From Clostridiaceae bacterium (lineage in GTDB: Bacteria > Bacillota > Clostridia > Peptostreptococcales > Natronincolaceae): a stretch of DNA of 64,000 nucleotides. Made by a program: the position numbers and the translations under genes. How positions within the stretch are numbered: the stretch's first letter is position 1; every line of letters begins with the position of its first letter. Positions 8,489 through 17,573 of the stretch are shown here, one piece after another. The notes under the pieces are model-generated. The model saw nothing but the letters and a program-made list of their open reading frames with translations, made no database searches and was not told the origin of the DNA. Location: contig JAFIFG010000052.1 of assembly GCA_020832135.1 (NCBI GenBank), positions 1-64,000 on the forward strand, written 5' to 3'.

Positions 8489-11263
8489 CTATCTAGTTCC
8501 CGAAAAAGGATTCACTTTGTTTAAAGTAATTTTAACTTTCCTAGCAAGGGCTTTTTTGATTACTGCTTTTGGCAAGTCCTGGATTTCGTAGCCTTTAACA
8601 TCATGAACTCTTTCTAATGTAATTGCATCAAATTTACATCTTAAAGTACAGGCACCACATCCAACACATAGGTATTCATCTGCCTTAGTAGCACCACAAC
8701 TTAAGCATCTAGCTGTTTCCTTTTGTATTTGCTCTTCTGTTAAAACTCCCCTTAAATCTTTAAAAGTAGTTTTAGACACATTGCCATCAACATGCTTGAT
8801 TCTCTGACGTTCAGTACCATCGTAATCAATTCTTTCATCTAAGTTATCCTTATCAAGCATTTTATAAGAGTGGGTATCCCTTCCAAATACCAGTGATTGG
8901 CCCTTTTGTACAAATCTATGAATAGACACTGCAGCTTCTTTACCAGCGGCTATGGCATCTATCGCAAGTCTTGGTCCACTGGCAACATCACCACCTGAGA
9001 AAATATCATTCTTTGAAGACTGTAATGTTATTGGATCTACTTCTATGGTATTTCTATTAGTTAGGGTAACATTCTCACCTTTAAATAAATTGCCATAATC
9101 AAATGTTTGTCCTACTGACAGTAAAACATAGTCACAAGGAACCACCTTTTTGTCAGATTCGTCAAATTGAGGATTGAATCTCCCGTCTTCATCAAATGCT
9201 GATACACAGCGTTTGAATTCAACAGCTGTTACTTTACCATTTCCAGTTATGATTCTAGTAGGCCCCCAAGAATTGTTAATTCCTACACCTTCTTGTAAAG
9301 CTTCTTCTACTTCCTCTTTATGAGCAGGCATGTTATCTCTAGCTTCAAGGCAGTATATATCTGTCTTAAGGATGTTTTTAAGTCTAACTGAACTTCTAAC
9401 AACATCAATAGCAACGTTACCACCGCCAATTACCACTACTTTACCTTGTACACTAGTTTCTTCACCTAAATTAATTTTTCTAAGGAACTCTACCCCACTA
9501 AGTACTTCCTTTGCATCTTCTCCTTCTAAGCCCAGTTTTCTACCTGACTGTGCTCCAATAGCTATATAAAATGCCTTAAATCCTTTGTTCCTAAGTTCTT
9601 CAACAGAAATATCTTTTCCAACCTCTACTCCTGTTTCAAATTTAACTCCCATTTCTCTAATAATGTCAATTTCTGCCTCTAAAACATCTTTTTCTAGTCT
9701 ATATGAAGGAATACCTAACGTTAACATACCACCTAATTTTTTCTCTTTTTCAAAAACTGTGATATCGTATCCATCAATAGCAAGATCATAGGCACAGGTA
9801 AGTCCTGAAGGTCCTGAACCAATAATTGCAATCTTTTTATCGTTATAGTTGTGTCTCTTTTTAGGAATGTATCTGGTTTCCTTTTCTAGGTCCTTCTCCG
9901 CGATAAACTTTTTAATATCATCAACAGCTACGGCTTCATCAAAATCACCACGGGTACAGTCTTCCTCACAAAGTCTTGGACATATACGACCACATACCGC
10001 TGGAAGTGGATTGTGTTTCTTAATCAGCTCAAGGGCATCTGTATACTTTCCCTGTGATGCTAATTTAATGTAACCCTGAACCGGAATGTGGGCAGGACAA
10101 TTTGTAATACAAGGGGCAGTGCCAGAGTCTAATGAATTTTTCCTGTTTACTCTATAATTGCTATTCCATTTATCTTTTAGCCACTCCGTGTTTCTTGGAG
10201 TTATTTTTGTAATAGTCTCGTCTATTGGATTTTTTGAACAAAGTTTTTGACCAAGTCTCAAGGAGTTTGTTGGACATACATCAATACATTCTCCGCAAGC
10301 AACACATTTTGATTCATCTACTACAGATTTATAATTGGACCTTACAATATCATTATTTAAGTACTCATTTGCCAATCTCATGGCATAACATCCACATCCA
10401 CAACAGTTGCAAATAGCATGGGTTTGCCCCGGTGCATCTAAATTTGGAATAGAATGCATTAATCCATTATCTTCTGCTCTTTTAATAATTTCAAAAGCTT
10501 CTTCTCTTGTTATTTCTCGACCGCGTCCAGTTTTGATATAATACTCCGCGGCATGATCTAGTTGGATACACATTTCTTCTTTTAAGTGGCCACAACCTTC
10601 TCCCATGGCTTCTCTGGAAGTTCTACAGGAACAATCTGATACAGTGAAAACACTGGCTTCATTTAAATGTCTAGATAGTTCTTCATAGGTTGCTTTTCTT
10701 GTATTAGCATCAATAGATCTTTCAATAGGTAATACTCTCATTGGGCCTCCGCCAATAGGCATAATTCCAGCTGCCATAGGACCTCTTTTGCTGGCAAAAT
10801 AATAAAAAGCTTCAGCAACTTCAGGGTATTTTTCAACGATTTCTATGTTGTTATTAATCATTTCAAGGTGACCAGGAACAAAAATATCCTGCCAATACAT
10901 ATCTACACCATCTACTGTGTTAACAAATGCAACACCAACCCAAGCAATATGATCTAGTGCAGCTTTAACTTTTTCATATGGCTCTCCCGATGCTTTTGCA
11001 ACGTCTTGAGCACTAAGCTTTTTACGGAATTCTAAGTGCATTGCTATTTTGGCTTGGTAAGGATCTAGAATCGGTTCAAGAGCATAGTACTCTGGTCCAA
11101 ATGGAATAGCTTCTCTACTGGTTCCAGCTTTGGTTCTTCCGATTTTATTTGCAAGGTCAAGAATCTCTTGTCTATAGGGTCGTCCATCAACATCTCCCCA
11201 TGTTAAAGCAAAATTCAAACGCTTCGACTTATTAAAATTTGTTTTTTCCTGTTTCTTTGCCAT
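8489..11263 (-). CDS. Large multi-cluster Fe-S / FAD oxidoreductase (GltD-like core)
   Basis: The 924-residue product has several domains. Residues 1-200 contain a helix-turn-helix-like segment. Residues 209-292 are cysteine-rich (S-D-C-S-C-R; C-N-C-C-G-C-G-C). A ferredoxin motif CVACGECIDVCP lies near 320-331. A GltD-type Fe-S helical domain (residues about 384-455) is followed by FAD (G-S-G-P-S-G-L) and NAD(P) (G-G-G-N-V-A-I-D) Rossmann motifs, and a C-terminal ferredoxin motif CVGCGACTLRC. It is cytoplasmic and probably moves electrons between NAD(P)H and an unknown Fe-S partner. It lies 3 bases after hypB and 45 before hypA, so it is co-transcribed. Its physiological partner is unknown. 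Confidence 0.8.
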   Translation of the reverse strand: MAKKQEKTNFNKSKRLNFALTWGDVDGRPYRQEILDLANKIGRTKAGTSREAIPFGPEYYALEPILDPYQAKIAMHLEFRKKLSAQDVAKASGEPYEKVKAALDHIAWVGVAFVNTVDGVDMYWQDIFVPGHLEMINNNIEIVEKYPEVAEAFYYFASKRGPMAAGIMPIGGGPMRVLPIERSIDANTRKATYEELSRHLNEASVFTVSDCSCRTSREAMGEGCGHLKEEMCIQLDHAAEYYIKTGRGREITREEAFEIIKRAEDNGLMHSIPNLDAPGQTHAICNCCGCGCYAMRLANEYLNNDIVRSNYKSVVDESKCVACGECIDVCPTNSLRLGQKLCSKNPIDETITKITPRNTEWLKDKWNSNYRVNRKNSLDSGTAPCITNCPAHIPVQGYIKLASQGKYTDALELIKKHNPLPAVCGRICPRLCEEDCTRGDFDEAVAVDDIKKFIAEKDLEKETRYIPKKRHNYNDKKIAIIGSGPSGLTCAYDLAIDGYDITVFEKEKKLGGMLTLGIPSYRLEKDVLEAEIDIIREMGVKFETGVEVGKDISVEELRNKGFKAFYIAIGAQSGRKLGLEGEDAKEVLSGVEFLRKINLGEETSVQGKVVVIGGGNVAIDVVRSSVRLKNILKTDIYCLEARDNMPAHKEEVEEALQEGVGINNSWGPTRIITGNGKVTAVEFKRCVSAFDEDGRFNPQFDESDKKVVPCDYVLLSVGQTFDYGNLFKGENVTLTNRNTIEVDPITLQSSKNDIFSGGDVASGPRLAIDAIAAGKEAAVSIHRFVQKGQSLVFGRDTHSYKMLDKDNLDERIDYDGTERQRIKHVDGNVSKTTFKDLRGVLTEEQIQKETARCLSCGATKADEYLCVGCGACTLRCKFDAITLERVHDVKGYEIQDLPKAVIKKALARKVKITLNKVNPFSGTR

Positions 11264-11266
11264 TTT

Positions 11267-11929
11267 TTATCTCCCCCTCATCTCTTCTCTAATCCAGTTC
11301 ACCCAAAGGTCTACACCCTCTCCAGTTTTTGCTGAAATGGGGATAATCAGTATATCTTTATTTAACTTTCGAACTCTTTCTTCTAGTAAATCTATATTAA
11401 AATCAAAATGTTCCATAACATCGATTTTGTTGACAATAAGAACATCAACTTTACCAAAAATCTTAGGGTATTTTAATGGTTTATCATCCCCTTCTGGAAC
11501 ACTTAGTATGGCGACGTTTTTCATAGCACCAGTGTCATAACCAACAGGGCATATTAAATTACCTATATTCTCTAAAAAAACTAAGTCTAAATCTTCAACA
11601 CCCAGTTCATTAATACCTGACTGTGTCATGGTTGCATCTAAGTGACATAAACCTCCTGTATGCATTTGAACTGCTTTAGCACCGGCATTTTGTACGGTTC
11701 TAGCATCTACATCGGAGTCAACATCCGCCTCAATTACACCAATTTTCATTTCTTCTTTTAAAGCATTGATTGTACTTACTAACGTGGTTGTTTTTCCACT
11801 ACCAGGTGAAGACATAACATTTATAAGATATGCATTATGTCTCTTTAAAGCTTCTCTTGTTTCATTAGCCACCTTTTCATTATCTTCATGGATGTTTTTC
11901 TTGATTGAAAAAACTTTTAATTCATTCAT
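11267..11929 (-). CDS. hypB: HypB GTPase for nickel insertion
   Basis: The product has 220 residues from the ATG at 11929, which has CAGGAGGGT seven bases upstream; the longer frame reads poor sequence. The P-loop is S-S-P-G-S-G-K-T-T near residue 40, and E-N-I-G-N-L-I-C-P is the HypB signature. There is an N-K-I-D GTP-base motif. The His-rich nickel-storage N-terminus of some HypB proteins is absent. It is the first gene of the operon with the Fe-S flavoprotein and hypA. Confidence 0.93.
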   Translation of the reverse strand: MNELKVFSIKKNIHEDNEKVANETREALKRHNAYLINVMSSPGSGKTTTLVSTINALKEEMKIGVIEADVDSDVDARTVQNAGAKAVQMHTGGLCHLDATMTQSGINELGVEDLDLVFLENIGNLICPVGYDTGAMKNVAILSVPEGDDKPLKYPKIFGKVDVLIVNKIDVMEHFDFNIDLLEERVRKLNKDILIIPISAKTGEGVDLWVNWIREEMRGR

Positions 11930-12385
11930 CCTTACCCTCCTGCTCCTCATTTTAAGTTGATTATAGCAAGATTCAAAATACCCAACAACCAAGGTTTATT
12001 TTAAAATTAAAGAGAGTTTTTACTTTACATTTGTGTTGACAGTTTGTTTGACTTAATGAATACCTTAATTGTTTGATAATTTATAAAGTTTTTTAGGACA
12101 ATTGTAAACAAAACCCTAAAGTAAAATATTTTTTTAAACGGTAACAGTTAGAGTTGATGGCCTTATACACTAAAATAATGCAGAAAAAGCCTATATGTTG
12201 TAGAAACATCGTTTGTATGTTAAAATTTTGATAATATATTAAAACTTAAGTTTGAATAAACCTTTAAAAAAGTAAAACTTCATTTAAGCTGTGTTTTGAC
12301 ACATTTTGAATGTTAGCTTAAGTTGATCCAAGAGCTGTTAGTCTTAGATAAGAAATTCTAAAAACATTACTTTAGGTGGTTGATT
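11930..12385. other. Divergent intergenic region
   Basis: About 450 bases lie between hypB (minus) and the transposase-like gene (plus). No gene is seen. It contains several AT-rich promoter-like boxes, including TTGACA near 12035, and short arms TTAAGCT / AGCTTAA near 12285 and 12315. I could not assign a promoter to either gene with confidence. Confidence 0.4.
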
Positions 12386-13372
12386 ATGGATCGAGATTTA
12401 AAATTTACTATAATTTGTGAAGGGCAAAAATTTGGTGTCAGCTCAACCTGTAAAAAATATAACATCTCAAGGACCCTTTATTACCGCTGGTTAAAACGAT
12501 ATAAAACCCTTGGCATTAAAGGTTTAGATGATGTTACAAAGAATTTTACTCCTGTTAATAAAACTAAACCTGAAGTTGTCTCTACTATTTTAAACTTAAT
12601 AAAAAAACATCCTAATTATGGACCGCGAGAAATTAAATACCTTTTAGAAGAGATTGGCTATAACATTAGCGAATCCGCCGTTTATAATGTTATGAAGAGA
12701 AATAATCTAACAACAAGAGCCAAGAGAATAAAGTTTGCAAACAAAAGAGAAAAACAAATAACCAGGAATTATCCTGATTTTGATAATTTAAAAAATGGTG
12801 AATGTTGGTTATGCTGGACAACATCCTATGGTGACTTTGAAAATATTGGAACAATCTATCAATACACTATTTTTGACTACAAAAGTAAAATTACTTGTAC
12901 AAGATTATATAATCAGTTGTCTATGAAGAATTTTGAGGATATTTTAACAGCTGTAGCAATTCCCGTTGCACAAAACTTAAATTTCGAGGCAAAACATTTG
13001 TGCTTTTTTGAGGATTATAAAATCATAGAAAAACAGAAGGATTCTTTTTTATCACATATATATACCATCTTTCAAAATACTGGATTTGATATCAATATAC
13101 ATTTATTAAAAGAAAACGATGATTTAATTAAAACTGAAGAATCGAGAAAAGATTATACCCATCACTGTTTATCATTTCTAATGCCTTTTATTCATAAAGG
13201 AGCATCGTTTAACGAACTTAAAATTCATTTGCAAAAATATATTAGAGATTACAACATTAACCATAAGTCCTCTTATAATGATGGATTTTATTCACCGGTT
13301 GAATACCATGTTAAGTCAACAAATACTGAAATGATTTTGCCCCTTTGGGCTTATATAGAAAGACGATATTAA
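12386..13372 (+). CDS. Transposase-derived protein with a degraded DDE site (IS481-like)
   Basis: The product has 328 residues from the ATG at 12386, with AGGTGG seven bases upstream. It has two helix-turn-helix segments (about 15-40 and 60-105) and an integrase-like fold (about 138-325) ending in the typical Y-N-x-x-H ... G-F-Y-S-P-V-E-Y. The key motifs are altered: the usual W-Q-x-D-T reads W-L-C-W-T-T, so the first Asp is Trp, and the usual D-N-G-S-E-F reads F-F-E-D-Y-K. The frame is nevertheless intact and no terminal repeats or flanking IS ends are seen. It lies 12 bases before the oxidoreductase gene. A domesticated DNA-binding protein is more likely than an active transposase. Confidence 0.75.
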   Translation: MDRDLKFTIICEGQKFGVSSTCKKYNISRTLYYRWLKRYKTLGIKGLDDVTKNFTPVNKTKPEVVSTILNLIKKHPNYGPREIKYLLEEIGYNISESAVYNVMKRNNLTTRAKRIKFANKREKQITRNYPDFDNLKNGECWLCWTTSYGDFENIGTIYQYTIFDYKSKITCTRLYNQLSMKNFEDILTAVAIPVAQNLNFEAKHLCFFEDYKIIEKQKDSFLSHIYTIFQNTGFDINIHLLKENDDLIKTEESRKDYTHHCLSFLMPFIHKGASFNELKIHLQKYIRDYNINHKSSYNDGFYSPVEYHVKSTNTEMILPLWAYIERRY

Positions 13373-13384
13373 GAGGTGGTTAAG

Positions 13385-14575
13385 ATGCGTTTTGCCATAA
13401 TAGGAGCAGGTTTTAGCGGTATGTTAGCAGCATATCTACTAGAAAAAAAGGGAATAGATGTTACTGTATACGAGAAACAAGAGTATATAGGGGGACACTG
13501 TAGAACTATTGTAAATAGAGATATTCACATTGAACTTGGAACTGTATTCTGCTTTGCCGATCAGATTAAAGAGCTTTTAATAGAACTCGATGTGGAATAT
13601 ACTGAGCGTTTTACTTACAGAAATTTTTTGGATGAGAATTTTTCTAAAGTTGAACATATATCTAGAGAAAATGTGGCAGCACTAATGGAGGAGTTAACAA
13701 AATTAAATGATATTTTAGAAGCTTATTCCCCTTCAGTAAAGAATATGAATTATGGATATATTCATGAGGATCTAATGGTATCCTTGCATGAATTTCTTAA
13801 AACAAATAAGTTAAATACTATTAGTGAAGTGATCGGCCCTCATTTATCCTCTTTTGGTTTTGGAAATATTTATGAGATCCAAGCATATTATGCTTTTAAT
13901 ATCTTTAATATGAATACAATTTATTCATTTATTCGGGGTGACAAACTTTTATTTATTAATAAAGGTATGTCTGAAGTGATAAGTAAGCTTAGTCAAAATA
14001 TATCAGATATTCGCTATTCCATCGAAGTAAAAAATATTGAAACATTTGATAGTAAAGTTAAGGTTGAAACGGAATATGGTTCTGATATATATGATAAAGT
14101 TCTTATTACAACCAAATTACCTAAGGATGTAATTAAAGATGATTTATACAATCAACTGATGAATAGAATTGATACAAACCCATACATCACCTGTGCCTAT
14201 GAGGTTGATAATAAAAATATTGTCACAACTTATTATAAAGCTAATTTAGGTGTAAAGGGAAAGATACAATTTTTCCATACCTTTAAGCAAAACAATAAAA
14301 ACATACTGGTTGCTTATGCCTATGGTTATGTAAATAAAGACCTTGTCAATAGTATTACAAATGATATTAAAAAATCAGGTATTCATGTAAAACACTTAAT
14401 TACAGCCAAACAATGGTACATATTTCCTCACTTGAAAGAGAGAAACTTAACACAGAGTTTTTATAAAGACATCTTAGAGAGGCAAAAGATGAGTAATATA
14501 TGCCTTATTGGTTCTTTAGTTTCAAAGCCGGCCATATCTAATTTATATGCATCTATTAAGCAGTTTATAGGATGA
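13385..14575 (+). CDS. FAD-dependent oxidoreductase, NAD(P)-binding Rossmann (amine-oxidase / UGM-like)
   Basis: The product has 396 residues from the ATG at 13385; the GTG three codons earlier overlaps the AGAGGTGG ribosome-binding site. The N-terminus has the FAD dinucleotide motif I-G-A-G-F-S-G followed by E-K and the G-G-H-C-R-T segment of the NAD_binding_8 group. A C-terminal G-S-L-V-S-K-P-A-I-S-N helix matches the second FAD contact of protoporphyrinogen-oxidase and UDP-galactopyranose-mutase-like proteins. Substrate unknown. Its ribosome-binding site lies only a few bases beyond the stop of the transposase-derived gene, so the two appear to be one operon. Confidence 0.75.
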   Translation: MRFAIIGAGFSGMLAAYLLEKKGIDVTVYEKQEYIGGHCRTIVNRDIHIELGTVFCFADQIKELLIELDVEYTERFTYRNFLDENFSKVEHISRENVAALMEELTKLNDILEAYSPSVKNMNYGYIHEDLMVSLHEFLKTNKLNTISEVIGPHLSSFGFGNIYEIQAYYAFNIFNMNTIYSFIRGDKLLFINKGMSEVISKLSQNISDIRYSIEVKNIETFDSKVKVETEYGSDIYDKVLITTKLPKDVIKDDLYNQLMNRIDTNPYITCAYEVDNKNIVTTYYKANLGVKGKIQFFHTFKQNNKNILVAYAYGYVNKDLVNSITNDIKKSGIHVKHLITAKQWYIFPHLKERNLTQSFYKDILERQKMSNICLIGSLVSKPAISNLYASIKQFIG

Positions 14576-14856
14576 AGATAGTTATGCAGGTAGTACTATG
14601 AAATTACAATTGTGTGAAAATGCACTAAATCTATTAATTACAAGGGGTAGGGGGTATTTCCCAAGAATTCCACTCTTGTCATATCCACCTTCGACTTTGT
14701 TTAAAAACCCCACCTAATTTAACCCTCAACTTATTATTTACTTCATGATTTTGGGAATACATTTTATGAAAAAGACTATCTGACTTGGCAACTAGATTAT
14801 CGAACTTAGCTTAATTTATACTATTTTTATCTGTCATTAAATGTCTAGTAATTTTA
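14576..14856. other. Intergenic region with a short relic of the repeat
   Basis: No gene is visible. Positions 14640-14665 hold ACAAGGGGTAGGGGGTA, a short relic of the interspersed repeat; the rest of that repeat is missing here. Confidence 0.55.
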
Positions 14857-14892
14857 AATAGTTAACCATTGTAATTCATTTGGTTGACTATT
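14857..14892 (+). promoter_or_regulatory. BirA operator of bioY-bioB
   Basis: AATAGTTAACCA, twelve bases, TGGTTGACTATT form a 12-bp inverted repeat with one mismatch. This matches the BirA biotin-operon operator of Firmicutes (GTTAAC core in each arm). The right arm covers the -35 box, so BirA with biotinyl-AMP should block transcription when biotin is plentiful. Confidence 0.85.
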
Positions 14893-14912
14893 GTGTTTGT
14901 ATGGAGTATAAT
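14884..14912 (+). promoter_or_regulatory. Sigma-A promoter of bioY-bioB
   Basis: TTGACT, 17 bases, TATAAT. The predicted start is near 14919, about 40 bases before the bioY ATG. It overlaps the BirA operator. Confidence 0.88.
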
Positions 14913-14958
14913 TACATCCAATAGAATAACTCATATACATACAAGAAAGGATGTCATT

Positions 14959-15504
14959 ATGAAAAATCAAAAAACACTTACTCTTACTTTAATCAGTGTC
15001 ATGACTGCAATTACTTGCATTTTGGGACCACTCTCCATTGTAATTCCCATTTCACCAGTTCCAATTTCCTTCACTAACCTTGCTATCTATTTTTCCGCCA
15101 TTATACTTGGATGGAAAAAAGCAACTATCAGCTACTTAGTTTACCTTATGATTGGATTCGTAGGCATTCCTGTTTTTTCAAGTTTCACAGCAGGTCCTGC
15201 TAGGTTGTTAGGTCCAACTGGTGGGTATCTAATTGGTTTTATTTTTATGGCGTTGGTTGGTGGCTTCTTTGTTGATAGATTCCCAGATAAAATCTACATG
15301 CACGTATTAGGCATGGGGATTGGAACAATTATAACTTACGTCTTAGGCACAGGCTGGTTAGCTTATCAGGCAAACATGACTTTCAAGGCAGCTTTGTTTG
15401 CGGGTGTAATTCCATACATCATCGGTGATATTGCAAAGATTGTAATTGCAACTACCTTAGGAACCACCATAAAAAAACAAGTAAAAAGAGCTGGCTACCT
15501 ATAA
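14959..15504 (+). CDS. bioY: BioY, biotin-specific S component of an ECF transporter
   Basis: The product has 181 residues from the ATG at 14959 behind GAAAGGATG; the longer frame starts inside the promoter and cannot be real. It has about six membrane helices, with the BioY signature region G-P-T-G-G-Y-L-I-G-F near residue 90 and the F-S-S-F-T-A-G-P-A-R-L stretch before it. It imports biotin with or without the EcfAT module. It is co-transcribed with bioB under the BirA operator, so uptake and the last synthetic step respond to the same signal. Confidence 0.93.
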   Translation: MKNQKTLTLTLISVMTAITCILGPLSIVIPISPVPISFTNLAIYFSAIILGWKKATISYLVYLMIGFVGIPVFSSFTAGPARLLGPTGGYLIGFIFMALVGGFFVDRFPDKIYMHVLGMGIGTIITYVLGTGWLAYQANMTFKAALFAGVIPYIIGDIAKIVIATTLGTTIKKQVKRAGYL

Positions 15505-15554
15505 TTTATATAAAATCTTAATCACTTAATATTTAAGAGAAAGAGGAGGATACT

Positions 15555-16511
15555 ATGGACATCAAAAAACTGTCACACGAAATAATCGAAGGAAGAAGAC
15601 TAAAGGGTGAAGACGATTTAAATTTTTTTGTTACTGCAAATTTAGAAGAACTTTGCCAAGGCGCTGACAATATCCGTAAAGTATTATGTGGTGATGATGT
15701 TGATTTATGTGCTATTATTAATGGAAAAAGCGGTGAATGTAGTGAAAATTGTAAATTCTGTGCCCAAAGTGGCCACCACCATACGGGAGTTAAAAAATAT
15801 AGTTTCTTAGATACCGATACGATTGTAGATGATTGTAAAAAACATGCTGATAAAGGCGTCCATCGCTATTCTATTGTAACAGCTGGACGTGAATTAAAAG
15901 GACAAGACTTACAATCTGCTTGTGATGCCTACAAAAGAATGAAAGAAGAATGTGATATTGATTTATGTGCTTCACATGGGCTACTATCAGAGGAGGCTTT
16001 TATTGCTTTAAAAGAAAGTGGTGTGTCTATGTATCATGAAAACATAGAAACCTCAAAGAGAAATTTCCCTAATATTTGTACAACCCACACATATGAAGAT
16101 AAGATAAATGCAATTAAGCTTGCACAAAAGTTAGGCTTTAAGGTCTGTTCTGGTGGAATTATTGGAATGGGTGAAGCCTTTGAAGATCGTTTGGATATGG
16201 CTGTCAGTTTAGCGGAACTAAAGATAGAATCCATTCCTATCAATGCCTTAATGCCAATTAAAGGAACTGCATATGAAAATCTTGAACCCTTGACAGAGGA
16301 TGAAATATTAAGAACAGTAGCAATGTTTCGCTTTATTAACCCAACAGCTAAGATTCGATTAGCTGCCGGAAGAATCCTCATGAAGGATTCCGGAAGGCTG
16401 GCATTCCATGCAGGTGCCAATGCTACTATAACAGGCGATTTATTAACCACATCTGGCAATAATATCGATGAAGATAAAGAAATGCTTACGCAGATGGGGT
16501 TTCATATATAA
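15555..16511 (+). CDS. bioB: Biotin synthase
   Basis: The 318-residue product is a radical SAM enzyme that inserts sulfur into dethiobiotin. The CxxxCxxC motif is seen as C-S-E-N-C-K-F-C near residue 60, followed by A-Q-S. Length is normal for the family. AGAGGAGG precedes the ATG. It lies 51 bases after bioY. No other bio genes are in the window, so the cell may only convert imported dethiobiotin or may hold the rest of the pathway elsewhere. Confidence 0.95.
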   Translation: MDIKKLSHEIIEGRRLKGEDDLNFFVTANLEELCQGADNIRKVLCGDDVDLCAIINGKSGECSENCKFCAQSGHHHTGVKKYSFLDTDTIVDDCKKHADKGVHRYSIVTAGRELKGQDLQSACDAYKRMKEECDIDLCASHGLLSEEAFIALKESGVSMYHENIETSKRNFPNICTTHTYEDKINAIKLAQKLGFKVCSGGIIGMGEAFEDRLDMAVSLAELKIESIPINALMPIKGTAYENLEPLTEDEILRTVAMFRFINPTAKIRLAAGRILMKDSGRLAFHAGANATITGDLLTTSGNNIDEDKEMLTQMGFHI

Positions 16512-16559
16512 TTGCTACTGCAAGTAATGAGAAGAGAGCATAGCAATTTAACTGATAGG

Positions 16560-16775
16560 TTTTTTCTGTTTTTCAAGGGGTAGGAGGTTACGGGAAGGGT
16601 GTTCTTTCTGACAATTCCCCCATCTACATTCAGGGACACGTTCCTATATTTTTCCACATAATTTCATGGTATTTTCTACAAAATTTCTAAATTTATTATC
16701 TGTAAATTTTATAATTTCATTCTCTATAAGATAGTATAAATTAGCTTTGTCTCAATAAATAGATGATGTTACAAT
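16560..16775 (-). repeat. Right half of the interspersed repeat
   Basis: This partial copy lies between bioB and the lipoprotein gene at 16791. Minus strand shows the relic K-Y-H-E-I-M-W-K-N-I-G-T-C-P stop, nearly identical to the C-terminus of the intact lipoprotein at 6193, then the CCCCTACCCCTTG block. The terminator and promoter part is absent, as expected where no minus-strand gene follows. Confidence 0.8.
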
Positions 16776-16790
16776 ATATACTAATAACTC

Positions 16791-17342
16791 CTATACATCA
16801 AAATCAAAACCTGTTATCTTCCAACTTCCTTCAAAATTTTCAAAGTATAGGTTTAAAAAAGTAGGAGGAGATACTGGTTCTCCATTTTGATATTCAAAAA
16901 ACTCTCTAATATGAATTACATATGCTTCATTTTCTTCTAAATATCCATACCCTTGAATAATCATGTCTTTATAAATGACATCGCTACTACCATCATAAAG
17001 CATATATTCTATTTCAATTCCATTAGATTCATATGTACCATAAATCTTATCATTGTCTTCTATTATTAAAACATTATCTGCTACAACTTCCTTGAGTTTT
17101 TGAACATCTCCTTGAGTTTGTCCTCTAACAAACTCAATAGATATATTACTAAAAGCAGGGAATAGATTTTCTTTTTCTTGCATCCATGTAACATAGTTGT
17201 TCTTTTCCTCCAACTCAGTTTCTAACATTTTAATTCTTTCTTCCAGTTCGTTTATTTTATTATTATTTTGGACATCTGTATTAATTGCACAACCTGATAT
17301 AAAAAATATACAAATTAAGACAAGCAATAATGCCTTTTTCAT
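16791..17342 (-). CDS. Lipoprotein with coiled coil and NTF2-like domain
   Basis: The 183-residue product has lipobox F-I-S-G-C at about residue 18. Residues 28-52 (N-E-L-E-E-R-I-K-M-L-E-T-E-L-E-E-K) form a heptad-patterned coiled coil, and the remainder (about 68-183) looks like an NTF2/SnoaL-type cone fold ending in G-S-W-K-I-T-G-F-D-F. It is probably attached to the outer face of the membrane. It starts ~125 bases behind the ECF-type promoter of repeat R4 with AAGGAAAGGAG before the ATG. Function unknown. Confidence 0.75.
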   Translation of the reverse strand: MKKALLLVLICIFFISGCAINTDVQNNNKINELEERIKMLETELEEKNNYVTWMQEKENLFPAFSNISIEFVRGQTQGDVQKLKEVVADNVLIIEDNDKIYGTYESNGIEIEYMLYDGSSDVIYKDMIIQGYGYLEENEAYVIHIREFFEYQNGEPVSPPTFLNLYFENFEGSWKITGFDFDV

Positions 17343-17464
17343 TAATAAAACTCCTTTCCTTCTTTTAGTAGTATTGAATTGTATAAACTAACATAGCTAT
17401 GTCGCCTTTTTCATCTGGTACGTCGTACCTTCATCCAAAATAGACTAAGCCACTCCTAACCTTA

Positions 17465-17505
17465 TTAGACGATAAATACTTGCAAATCGTTCCCTTATTA
17501 TACCA
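17465..17505 (-). promoter_or_regulatory. ECF-type promoter in R4, consensus copy
   Basis: Minus strand TGGTATAATAAG, then GGAAC, 17 bases, CGTCTAATAAGG. This copy matches the family consensus at every motif position. It faces the lipoprotein gene at 17342. Confidence 0.7.
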
Positions 17506-17542
17506 TTAACTTTCTGTTTCTGTAGCATGTTGCAACTAAAGA

Positions 17543-17573
17543 ACAAAAAAACAGACTGCTTTTTTCAGCAATT
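17543..17573 (-). terminator. Terminator inside repeat R4
   Basis: Minus strand AATTGCT-GAAAAA-AGCAGTC is followed by TGTTTTTTTG. It would end transcription of the gene at 17738. Confidence 0.65.

Noticed and set aside
12386-13372. Active IS481 insertion sequence
   Set aside because: Catalytic residues are changed and no terminal inverted repeats or target duplications were found.
14884-14958. Longer BioY N-terminus
   Set aside because: It starts inside the -35 box and BirA operator.
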